Origin: Chryseobacterium aureum
GTDB taxonomy: Bacteria > Bacteroidota > Bacteroidia > Flavobacteriales > Weeksellaceae
Direction of reading: 5' to 3'
Length of the DNA: 64,000 bases
NCBI RefSeq assembly: GCF_003971235.1
Contig: NZ_CP034661.1
Span: 1,736,001-1,800,000 of the forward strand
In this document: piece after piece, positions 34,278-42,659 of the stretch
Layout of the letters: each line of letters opens with the position of its first letter
Position numbering within the stretch: the first letter of the stretch is position 1
Notes under the pieces: generated by a model
The model's database searches: none
What the model saw: only the letters and a program-made list of their open reading frames with translations
Told to the model about the DNA's origin: nothing
Translations under genes and position numbers: made by a program

Positions 34278-37142
34278 CGAAAATTTGGGTGTTTTGGAAA
34301 GTCTATTTTTTCGGGCTTTATTATCTGGTTCAGGTTTTACTGTATGATCAATCCATATTTCCAGCTGGCCTTTCGGAACAATGTTTTTGAAATCATTTTT
34401 ATTAAAATATTTTGGTTCTAAAACAATACCTTTTTCTTTAAGTGCTACTGCAAGACCTTCTGCTATTTTTTCATCATCTTTATCAAAGTAACGCACCTGA
34501 TTGATATCAAAAGAAGGGATATTCTGCATCCCCGGAATGCTGAATTTATATTTCTTTTTATTGTCTTTAGGATGATCTATTGTTATTTCATTACTTATAT
34601 GGCTTCCTAAATTTTTAATCAGCTCCGGATTATCCTTAATGGCTTTATCCGAATAATTAATATAAACTGTAGAAACCTCAGCACCGTTATTGGCTTGGGA
34701 AACAACCTCAGTCCTTTCACTTTCAATATCATTCAAAGCTTTGACAATAAGATTTGCACCATTTTCATCTGAGTTGCCATGCAAGAACATTTTATTTATT
34801 GTTTTTTTACTAATCAGTCTTGTGGTTGCAAAATCTCCTGAATTCACAATGTTTAAAAACTTATCATCTCTTTCATCCTTATTTTTTCTTTTATTTCGGA
34901 TATTATAATAATCCACTTCACTGGATAAAGCAGCTAAGGCATCTTTGGCATGTCCATTAAGGGGTGTTTTGTAAGTCTGTGCTATGGTATAGCGCAGCAT
35001 AGAATTTTTCAAGAAATCAAATGAAACTTCATCTTTATCAGGTTTAGATCCTGAAATAAAATTAATAAGTATAAATCGAATTTTTCTTTTAGGATTTACT
35101 TCTTCTAAAAGATAGGTCTCATAATAATTCTTAAGTCTTTTATAAATAGCCAGCGTAGTAGATGTTCCTGTATTTTCATAAAACCCACCATCACCAAAAT
35201 GGCCCATTCCTGGGATTTTATTGTATGTACTCAGCATCGGAAATGCTTGGCTTTGGGCAACAGCAGCAGAAATTGGGATATGATAACTTTTGTCTTTACT
35301 TGCAGACTCTTTGACAATATCCCTTGCGCGAAGCACTATACCATCAGGGCGGATAGGTGAAAAAAAAGCTTTTTCTCCTTTCTCCATTAGGGTTGTATTG
35401 ATAAAAAACAAAGGATTTAACGGCTTCTGTTTCTCAAAATTTTTACCATACCACAAATCAAGATAATCCTGATCAAAATAATCTTCAACGGAGTTCAAGT
35501 TACAAGGATTAACGGCTAGATTTGCAGCCAACATTGCATTTTTCTCTTCGTTCTGCAAAATATAATTCCTGTCAATATTTTTATTGCTTACCAATGAAAC
35601 AACAGGGTTAATAAAATAATCTGAAAACAATAATCCTAAAAAATTACTACTGAAATAATTTGTTGTATAAAGTTCACTAACCAGTTTTTGTCTTCTGCCA
35701 TCAATAAATTCAGTATTAGCATTGACAGGTAAAATGTCCCGGGTCTTGATGGCCAGATAAAAATTAGCTCCTGCTGATGATCCCGATACTGTGGAAAGAC
35801 TGAAAATATTATTATAAAACTGAGGATTTGCAGCTTCTACATTTAATAAATTGGATAGCAGCCAACTTCCGGCTGTAGACCCTCCTCCTTCTCCTGAAAT
35901 GAGGTATACATCAATAGGTTCGGTATTTTCAAGTTGATCATACTTATGATTATGCTTTAACCATTTTAAAAAGTACCCCTCCAATGTATCTCTTTTATCA
36001 TGACAAGCATTAATAAATTCTCCACGAGCTGTATCTTTATTTTTGACCATATAGATTGTTTTATCCGGCTGAATCATGAGTATAACACCAATCAAAGCCA
36101 GTGCTATGTAGAAAATATATCGTTGTTTGTCATACTTTCCTTCAAGCTTACCTGTTTTATGATGATCAATTACAATAATGATTCTGGGAGTAGTATACAG
36201 TAATTCGAAAATAAGTACAAACACCGTAGAAAGCGTGACTAATATAACCGTTGGAGAAATCCATATTAATTTTGAATATAAACTAAGTATGGAAAAAGCC
36301 AATATAAGAAACAGACTGATAAAAATCACCGAACGATGAAGCCCCTTACTGAATTTATATTTTGATTCCGTATCCGCAGGTTCTCTTTCTTTATAAATCA
36401 AAAATAAAAAGGTCCCCAGAATACAAAGGATATTATAAATAATCAACAAGCTTAAAAATGTATTATAATACCTATTTATACAAACCGGATGATTACGGCA
36501 TATACCATCCAGCTCGGGGTATGGAAAACAGAATGAGGACAGAAAAATAAACAAAGGAAGCAAAGCTATTATAACGAAAACTATTTTTAGGGTATTAAAT
36601 AATCTTTTACGTGCTTTATTCTTCGTAAAAAAAAGATGAAGGATATTAAATATTTTATTTAAAAAATGCAAAATAAAGAATGAAACCAACAGTAGACTTA
36701 AGAAAATATACCATATCGATTCAATAACAAAAATGGACTTCATCAGACATACTGCCAGAGTAATGGTGAATACAACCCACGGAGCAATAGCAATATACTT
36801 TACAGGAATCTGATTTCTCTTGTCATTTTTTTTCCCGTTATAAATATCTTCAAAACTTTGGTAATAATACATTAATTCTTCATTAGAAGTTGTAGACCCC
36901 AAAAAAAATTTCAGAAAATATGCAGGAATAACCCATAAAGAAAGTGTGAGCAGTGTAAACGCCAAAGCAATGAAAAATACATTAGGTACATTCCCTTTAT
37001 CAATTAATGCATAAATAAAATCATCACTGACGTCAGAAATTACAAAGAGTAAAAAGACGAAAAAAACAGACAGAAAGATATAAATTCCATTGGCTTTAAC
37101 GGTATTATGAATCTTTTCAAAATAATAGATTACAGTTTCCAT
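34275..37142 (-). CDS. large membrane protein with patatin-like phospholipase domain
   Basis: 955 residues. The N-terminal ~365 residues contain about nine TM helices (e.g. GIYIFLSVFFVFLLFVI, IFYIALALIGVILMI). The following cytoplasmic or periplasmic domain has patatin-like elements: glycine-rich GEGGGSTAG (about residue 414, oxyanion hole), GSSAG (GxSxG, about 454) and GDGGFYENTG (catalytic Asp, about 650). Patatin lipases act on phospholipids through a Ser-Asp dyad; both residues are present, so activity is plausible but inferred. Divergent, 108 nt away, is an alpha/beta hydrolase gene. No cyclic-nucleotide synthase is near. Confidence 0.78.
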   Translation of the reverse strand: METVIYYFEKIHNTVKANGIYIFLSVFFVFLLFVISDVSDDFIYALIDKGNVPNVFFIALAFTLLTLSLWVIPAYFLKFFLGSTTSNEELMYYYQSFEDIYNGKKNDKRNQIPVKYIAIAPWVVFTITLAVCLMKSIFVIESIWYIFLSLLLVSFFILHFLNKIFNILHLFFTKNKARKRLFNTLKIVFVIIALLPLFIFLSSFCFPYPELDGICRNHPVCINRYYNTFLSLLIIYNILCILGTFLFLIYKEREPADTESKYKFSKGLHRSVIFISLFLILAFSILSLYSKLIWISPTVILVTLSTVFVLIFELLYTTPRIIIVIDHHKTGKLEGKYDKQRYIFYIALALIGVILMIQPDKTIYMVKNKDTARGEFINACHDKRDTLEGYFLKWLKHNHKYDQLENTEPIDVYLISGEGGGSTAGSWLLSNLLNVEAANPQFYNNIFSLSTVSGSSAGANFYLAIKTRDILPVNANTEFIDGRRQKLVSELYTTNYFSSNFLGLLFSDYFINPVVSLVSNKNIDRNYILQNEEKNAMLAANLAVNPCNLNSVEDYFDQDYLDLWYGKNFEKQKPLNPLFFINTTLMEKGEKAFFSPIRPDGIVLRARDIVKESASKDKSYHIPISAAVAQSQAFPMLSTYNKIPGMGHFGDGGFYENTGTSTTLAIYKRLKNYYETYLLEEVNPKRKIRFILINFISGSKPDKDEVSFDFLKNSMLRYTIAQTYKTPLNGHAKDALAALSSEVDYYNIRNKRKNKDERDDKFLNIVNSGDFATTRLISKKTINKMFLHGNSDENGANLIVKALNDIESERTEVVSQANNGAEVSTVYINYSDKAIKDNPELIKNLGSHISNEITIDHPKDNKKKYKFSIPGMQNIPSFDINQVRYFDKDDEKIAEGLAVALKEKGIVLEPKYFNKNDFKNIVPKGQLEIWIDHTVKPEPDNKARKNRLSKTPKFS

Positions 37143-37250
37143 GGTATAGGTTTTAGCTGATATTAAAATTAATCAAAGTGAAAACGGATTCAAATCACCC
37201 AAAAGTGGTATTTTATTCATTATTTTTTCTAACTTTATAAAAAACTAATC

Positions 37251-38381
37251 ATGGCCGTTTATATCTTAAGCAACCGGAAAATTATCCGGCATAAAGGCGA
37301 AAGAGTGGACTCTTTTTCCAATGACGAATACTCTGTTCCCAATTTCAGGATTGCCAAATGTGATTTTGACAATTATAAAGAACCAAGCGCCCAGGCCAAA
37401 AAGAAAAAAGATTATACCAACAGGAACATCCTAAACTACCAACTTTTCTCCGAACCTGAAAAACAGGGCTACGAAGAAGTTTTAGATGTTTTGCTGAGCG
37501 AAAAAGGAATCAAAAAGTCTCCTCTCACAGCCAATAACCTCGGCGGAACCCAAAGAATGTTTTATGAACTGTACAAAAACATGTCTTCCACAAAAGAAAG
37601 AAGTGACGTTCTTATATTCATCCACGGCTATCTGTATGATTTTGATGACGAGTTAAAAGCGATCCTGGATCTAAAAAAAATATTCATTGATAATCCCGCA
37701 TCTCCTGTAGAACATATTTTATTCGTAAGCTGGCCTGCCTCTGGCAGTATGATCCCTTTAAGCTATTTTGACGATAAGGCTTCCAGTATCAATTCCGGGA
37801 CATCTCTGATGAGAATGTTTTATTTCTACACCCAGTTTTTAAAAGATATTTTTTCTAACCGTGATCTTACACCCTGCAACCAGAGAATTCATATTATGGC
37901 CCACTCGCTGGGCAACAGAGTACTTCAAAGCATGCTTTACAGTCTTAAAAGAGAAAATATCCTGCGTGTTATAGACCAGGTTTTACTGTTGAATGCGGAT
38001 GTAAGCTATAAAGTATTTGAAGATTCTGAAGATTCCTATAATAAACTTCCACTATTAGCCAACCGGATTTCCATTTATCTGAACAGGCAGGACGCCGTTC
38101 TGGGAATTTCTCAGTTTACAAAAAATATTCTGACTCCAAGGCTCGGTAAAAACGGGCCAAGTGATATTGGCCAATTCAAAGATATTGTGTCAATCATTGA
38201 CTGTACATTTGTGAAAGATGATCTGCGGAACAGCTTTAAATATGAAGTGGGTAACCATTGGGGATACCTGTCCAGCTCACAGGTACAGAATGATATCTTT
38301 CAGAATTTAAACGGAATAGACCGAAACCTTATCACCAACAGATCCAAAGAAAATGATAACATTTTCACAATTATTTCTTAA
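37251..38381 (+). CDS. alpha/beta hydrolase (DUF900-like)
   Basis: 376 residues; no signal peptide. Alpha/beta-hydrolase elements: 'VLIFIHGYLYDFDDEL' (oxyanion HG near residue 123), 'LFVSWPASGSMIPLSYFDD', and nucleophile elbow 'IMAHSLGNRVLQ' with Ser near residue 218. This order (IHG...SWPA.G....Y..D...S....H) is that of DUF900/esterase-like hydrolases. Substrate unknown. It faces the patatin-like gene head to head, so both may be expressed together. TAACTTTA at 37230-37237 is a weak -7 element. Confidence 0.82.
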   Translation: MAVYILSNRKIIRHKGERVDSFSNDEYSVPNFRIAKCDFDNYKEPSAQAKKKKDYTNRNILNYQLFSEPEKQGYEEVLDVLLSEKGIKKSPLTANNLGGTQRMFYELYKNMSSTKERSDVLIFIHGYLYDFDDELKAILDLKKIFIDNPASPVEHILFVSWPASGSMIPLSYFDDKASSINSGTSLMRMFYFYTQFLKDIFSNRDLTPCNQRIHIMAHSLGNRVLQSMLYSLKRENILRVIDQVLLLNADVSYKVFEDSEDSYNKLPLLANRISIYLNRQDAVLGISQFTKNILTPRLGKNGPSDIGQFKDIVSIIDCTFVKDDLRNSFKYEVGNHWGYLSSSQVQNDIFQNLNGIDRNLITNRSKENDNIFTIIS

Positions 38382-38871
38382 CAAACAATTAAAATAACTT
38401 TTGAAAAATGAACACTACGTTAAAATTAATTCAATCTTATAGTATGGCATAAAGATTGCCAATTCAATCTGTAGGGAATTACAATTTTTTATTATGGAAC
38501 AGATTAAAAAAAGGTTTTCTTATATATTAGACTATATAAAGAAGGCCATCTTCGTAAAAGATGTGATTTAACTGAATAAAAACATTAAAAAAAAACAAAA
38601 AAACTATCCGACCCAACAACTACTTTATCCTTTAAAAGAGCCGGATTATGATAAACATTCCTACATGTAATATGCAGGAATGTATTTTCATGTGCTTACA
38701 CTAAAATCAATTTTTTCAAAAACATTGATCCTTACCCTCTTAACTTTCAATCTTAAGATACAGTATAAAAACTTTCCTAATAAAGTTAAATATTAGTAAA
38801 ATAATTCCCTACATGTTGTATAATTAAAAAAAGTTTTCGAAATTTACTTATCATCAATTAAAATTAATAAC
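38382..38871 (+). other. intergenic region before a GG-leader peptide gene
   Basis: 490 nt, AT-rich. It holds a 25-codon ORF (38494-38571, MEQIKKRFSYILDYIKKA...) that is cationic and amphipathic but unsupported. It also has a hairpin ACATTCCTaCAT / ATGcAGGAATGT (38655-38683) that may end upstream transcription. A TTGTATAAT (38815-38823) precedes the peptide gene by ~50 nt. No tRNA or other gene is seen. Confidence 0.4.
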
Positions 38872-39039
38872 ATGAAAAATCTGAAAAAAATCAAAAGAGG
38901 AGAATTAAAAACCATCAAAGGGGGAAGACCACCTCTGGGATGTAATAGCTGGAACCCAGTTGCTATGTGCTGCAGATCATGGGGACCAGACTACTGTGGC
39001 CAGACTACATGTCCGGATTCCCCTCCACCTTTATGCTAA
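38872..39039 (+). CDS. Cys-rich double-glycine leader peptide (bacteriocin/RiPP-like precursor)
   Basis: 55 residues. The leader MKNLKKIKRGELKTIKGG ends in a double glycine and has the K-x-L-x-R-x-ELK-x-I-x-GG form typical of ComC/bacteriocin-type leaders in Chryseobacterium. The 37-residue core after GG is rich in Cys (six), Pro, Trp and Gly: it begins RPPLGCNSWNPVAMCC and ends SPPPLC. Such leaders are removed by peptidase-containing ABC transporters (C39 family); none lies in this window, and no modifying enzyme is adjacent. Its stop is 14 nt from menC, which converges. Product could be a disulfide-bonded bacteriocin or an uncharacterised RiPP. Confidence 0.82.
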   Translation: MKNLKKIKRGELKTIKGGRPPLGCNSWNPVAMCCRSWGPDYCGQTTCPDSPPPLC

Positions 39040-39053
39040 TTAACTTTTAATCG

Positions 39054-40058
39054 TTATTTTTTGAACCATAGCAGCTCATTTCTGAGTTCTAAATCGGATT
39101 CAAAATTATTGACAAATAAAGCTCCAGTGCCCAAACCTTGAGGCATTGGATTTTTTTTGGTAAATGTATACTGAGCAATGGCATTTAAACCAATATTGCT
39201 TTCCAGCGCAGACGTAATCCACCAACCTATATTCTGATTCTCAGCCAGTGAAATCCATTCATCCGAACCGGAAAAGCCTCCTACCAAAGCAGGTTTCAGG
39301 ATAATATACTGAGGTTGCACTGTTTCTAAAAGCTGTTTCTTTTTTTCAGGATCAATAATTCCGATCAGTTCTTCATCCAAAGCAATCGGAGTGGGTGTTT
39401 GGGCACATAATTCTGCCATATCATTCCAATTTCCGGCTTTAATGGGCTGTTCAATAGAATGAATATTAAGATCTGCTAATTGCTGCAAAACAGTAACCGC
39501 TTCATCTTTACTAAACCCTCCATTCGCATCTACACGAAGCTCCAGCTGATCTTTGGAAAATTTTTCTCTTAATTTTTGAAGAATGATATGTTCAGATTTC
39601 CAATCGACCCCGATTTTTAATTTGATGCAGTGAAATCCTTTTTCCAGCTTCTCCTGAATCTGTTCTTCCATGTATCCTGCATCACCCATCCATATCAGAC
39701 CGTTGATGGTAATGGCAGATTTCCCTTCGGTAAAGTCACTTGGAAAATAAAGACCGTCACCGTATTTCAGATTCTGAACAGCCTGCTCATATCCAAACCA
39801 GATGGACGGAAATTCTTTCAGTTCTTCCTGCAAAACAGCTTTGTCCTGATTGATATTTTCGCAAAGCCATTTTAACTTATTTTCATAATCAGGCCGGTCA
39901 TCAAAACTCAGTCCTCTGAAAATGGCACATTCCCCTACTCCTTTTTTTCCGTTTTCGGAAATAGTAAGGATGAAGGTCTCCTTATCAAGCAAAACGCCGC
40001 GAGATGTTCCACTCGGGCGTTTGAATTGTAATAAATATTGTAAATAATTTGCTTCCAT
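39054..40058 (-). CDS. menC: o-succinylbenzoate synthase
   Basis: 334 residues of the enolase superfamily. Barrel motifs: 'GFHCIKLKIG' (catalytic KxK), 'LRVDANGGFS' (metal-binding Asp), 'HSIEQPI' (Glu), 'PIALDEELI' (Asp), 'YIILKPALVGGFSG' (second catalytic Lys). With GVGECAIFRGLSFDD at the N-terminus it fits OSB synthase, which dehydrates SHCHC to o-succinylbenzoate in menaquinone synthesis. Its ATG overlaps the fbp stop (TAATG), so it is coupled to fbp. Confidence 0.87.
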   Translation of the reverse strand: MEANYLQYLLQFKRPSGTSRGVLLDKETFILTISENGKKGVGECAIFRGLSFDDRPDYENKLKWLCENINQDKAVLQEELKEFPSIWFGYEQAVQNLKYGDGLYFPSDFTEGKSAITINGLIWMGDAGYMEEQIQEKLEKGFHCIKLKIGVDWKSEHIILQKLREKFSKDQLELRVDANGGFSKDEAVTVLQQLADLNIHSIEQPIKAGNWNDMAELCAQTPTPIALDEELIGIIDPEKKKQLLETVQPQYIILKPALVGGFSGSDEWISLAENQNIGWWITSALESNIGLNAIAQYTFTKKNPMPQGLGTGALFVNNFESDLELRNELLWFKK

Positions 40059-41074
40059 TATTTTACGCTGTCGATACGCATAAATTCTTCTGCTTTTTCT
40101 ACCATATCAATACTTCCACAGAAGAAAGGAATTCTCTGATGAAGTTCTGTAGGTTCTATTTCCAAAATCCTTCTGAAACCGTCTGTTGCTTTTCCTCCTG
40201 CCTGCTCAGCAAGGAATGCCATCGGGTTACACTCATACAAAAGCCTTAATTTACCATTTGGAGCCTGTGAATAAGAAGGATAGATGTAAATTCCTCCTTT
40301 CAGCATGTTCCTGTGGAAATCCGCTACCAAAGATCCGATATATCTTGAGGTATAAGGACGGTCGCCTTCTTCCATCTGGCAGTATTTCAGGTAATTTTTA
40401 ACTCCCTGAGGAAATTTGATATAGTTTCCTTCGTTGATAGAATAGATTTTACCTGTTTTGGGGAAAGTCATATTCGGGTGGGAAAGATAATATGTTCCTA
40501 ATGAAGGATCCAGTGTAAATCCGTTTACTCCGTTTCCGGTAGTATAAACAATCATCGTAGAGGAACCGTAAATTACATATCCCGCTGCTATCTGATTGAT
40601 TCCTTTCTGTAAAAAGTCTTCCAGCTGTACCGGAGTTCCCGGTTCTGTAACTCTTCTGTAGATGGAGAAAATAGTTCCTACAGAAACATTGACATCAATA
40701 TTGGAAGAACCATCCAGAGGATCAATCAGTACTACATATTTGCTCAAATGTCCGTTTTCACCACATTTAATATCAATAAAATCATCATTTTCCTCAGAAG
40801 CAATACCACAAACAACCTCTCTCTGAGACAAAGCCGTAATAAAAATTTCGTTAGCAATTACATCCAGTTTCTGCTGCTCTTCCCCCTGAATATTCTGGTT
40901 TCCGGCAGCTCCTGTTATATCTACAATTCCGGCTTTGTTTACTTCTCTGTTTACCACTTTCGAAGCCAATCTTATTGCACTTAGAAGACGAGAGAATTCA
41001 CCTGTAGAATACTGAAAATCGTCCTGTTTATCTATAAGAAATTCTCCTAAAGTCTGTAATGGTTGATTTGACAT
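40058..41074 (-). CDS. fbp: class I fructose-1,6-bisphosphatase
   Basis: 338 residues from ATG at 41074; a longer in-frame extension to 41173 adds 33 residues unlike the family and is rejected. Metal and substrate motifs: '[11 protein letters not shown]', '[14 protein letters not shown]' (the FBPase/IMPase signature), '[22 protein letters not shown]'. It hydrolyses fructose-1,6-bisphosphate in gluconeogenesis. Translationally coupled to menC downstream. Confidence 0.95.
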   Translation of the reverse strand: MSNQPLQTLGEFLIDKQDDFQYSTGEFSRLLSAIRLASKVVNREVNKAGIVDITGAAGNQNIQGEEQQKLDVIANEIFITALSQREVVCGIASEENDDFIDIKCGENGHLSKYVVLIDPLDGSSNIDVNVSVGTIFSIYRRVTEPGTPVQLEDFLQKGINQIAAGYVIYGSSTMIVYTTGNGVNGFTLDPSLGTYYLSHPNMTFPKTGKIYSINEGNYIKFPQGVKNYLKYCQMEEGDRPYTSRYIGSLVADFHRNMLKGGIYIYPSYSQAPNGKLRLLYECNPMAFLAEQAGGKATDGFRRILEIEPTELHQRIPFFCGSIDMVEKAEEFMRIDSVK

Positions 41075-41333
41075 ATTTTTCTTTTTACGTTTTGCCCAAA
41101 TTTCGGAAAATTTATCGCATTGAGAAAATTTAATTAAAAAAGAGATTACATACTGACATTCAATACAATACAAACACAGAATAAAATAACAAGAATGTAT
41201 TATCGAAAATTACATCCCCGAATTTGACGGATCAGACTCATGAAAAATCCGGATTATTTCATTATTTGTTGATTTTAAGGAAATCTTAATTCCATCTCGG
41301 TGCCAGGCTATTTCATATCTCGTTGTAAATTTA

Positions 41334-41341
41334 TAATTTTG
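41334..41341 (+). promoter_or_regulatory. -7 promoter element (TAATTTTG)
   Basis: TAATTTTG, ~58 nt before the aspartate kinase ATG. A TTTC near 41311 at about 20 nt spacing is a weak -33 box. Confidence 0.45.
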
Positions 41342-41398
41342 ACGTCCGTAAAAAACTCATGTAATTTTTTATCTAACAATTTTATTTTTAACAATTTA

Positions 41399-42637
41399 AT
41401 GAAAATTTTCAAGTTTGGTGGAGCATCAGTAAAAGATGCCGACAGTGTGAAAAACGTGTCTATGGTTCTAAAAAGCCAGGGATTTGCCAAATGCTTGCTG
41501 GTGATTTCAGCAATGGGCAAGACGACCAATGAGTTGGAAAAAGTTGTAGAACTTTATTTCAAAAAGGATAACTATCAAACTGAGATTGAGAAGATAAAAC
41601 GAAAACACATTGAGATTGCGGAAGGACTTTTCCCTGAAAATCATGCGGTTTTCGCTGAAATCAATCTCTTTTTTGATGATATTGATTCTTTTTTAAGAAG
41701 AAATAAGTCTCCCAACTACAACTTTGTATATGATCAGGTGGTAAGCTGCGGAGAAATGATTTCTACAAAAATCGTGAGCGAGTATCTGAATGAAATTCAA
41801 TTTACGAATCAATGGCTGGATGCCAGAGATTATGTTAAAACAGACAACTCATACAGAGAAGGTATGGTAGATTGGGCAAGAACGGAAGAGTTTATCTCCC
41901 GCCTTAATCCTGAGATCTGCTATGTAACCCAGGGATTCATAGGTTCTGACGACAATAATTTTACGGTGACGTTAGGAAGAGAGGGTTCTGACTACTCTGC
42001 CGCTATTTTTGCTTACTGCTTAGACGCTGAAGCCATGACGATCTGGAAAGATGTACCCGGCGTAATGACCGGAGATCCGAGAAAGTTCAGTGATGTAACA
42101 CTTCTTTCCAATATCTCCTATGAAGAGGCAATTGAAATGGCATATTACGGAGCAAGCGTTATTCACCCGAAAACCTTACAGCCGTTACAGCAAAAAAATA
42201 TTCCTTTTTATGTAAAATCTTTCGTAGATCCTACCAAAGAAGGAACAAAAGTAGGTGCTTCTGACAAAAACCAACAGGAGGAATCTTATATTTTAAAAGA
42301 AAATCAGGAGCTTCTGAAAATTTCAACAAGAGACTTCTCTTTCATTGCAGAAGACCATATGAGCTTAATTTTCGGATATTTATCCAAATATAAGATCAAA
42401 GTTTCCCTGATGCAGAACTCCGCAATCTCCCTGGCACTGTGCCTTGAAGATAAGTTTAATCATATTGATGAGCTCAACGAAGAGCTTCAAAAAATTTTTA
42501 AAACCGAAGCGATTAAAAATGTATCTTTATTCACAGTAAGAAATGCGAAGATGGATCATATTGATAAATTTTACCATGAAAAAAATGTATTGTTGGAACA
42601 AATTTCCAAGAATACGCTTCAAATGGTAACACAATAA
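41399..42637 (+). CDS. lysC: aspartate kinase
   Basis: 412 residues from ATG at 41399; earlier in-frame codons from 41300 would precede the conserved N-terminus MKIFKFGGASV. Kinase motifs 'KFGGASV', 'GREGSDYSAAIFAY' and 'WKDVPGVMTGDPR' are present, followed by ACT-type regulatory repeats ('ISTRDFSFIAEDHMSLIFGYLSK...VSLMQNSAISLALCLED'). Single-function (no homoserine dehydrogenase fusion). It makes aspartyl phosphate for lysine, methionine and threonine synthesis. Confidence 0.92.
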   Translation: MKIFKFGGASVKDADSVKNVSMVLKSQGFAKCLLVISAMGKTTNELEKVVELYFKKDNYQTEIEKIKRKHIEIAEGLFPENHAVFAEINLFFDDIDSFLRRNKSPNYNFVYDQVVSCGEMISTKIVSEYLNEIQFTNQWLDARDYVKTDNSYREGMVDWARTEEFISRLNPEICYVTQGFIGSDDNNFTVTLGREGSDYSAAIFAYCLDAEAMTIWKDVPGVMTGDPRKFSDVTLLSNISYEEAIEMAYYGASVIHPKTLQPLQQKNIPFYVKSFVDPTKEGTKVGASDKNQQEESYILKENQELLKISTRDFSFIAEDHMSLIFGYLSKYKIKVSLMQNSAISLALCLEDKFNHIDELNEELQKIFKTEAIKNVSLFTVRNAKMDHIDKFYHEKNVLLEQISKNTLQMVTQ

Positions 42638-42659
42638 TATTAATTGCGACTAAACACAC

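Noticed and set aside
34275..38381. CBASS-type antiphage system around the patatin gene
   Set aside because: No nucleotide cyclase, ubiquitin-like or HORMA/TRIP13 gene is nearby, and the patatin domain is in a large nine-TM protein unlike CapV.
38494..38571. 25-codon cationic ORF before the GG-leader peptide gene
   Set aside because: Could be a peptide, but it has no leader motif, and there is no conservation evidence or promoter placed for it; mentioned only in the region note.
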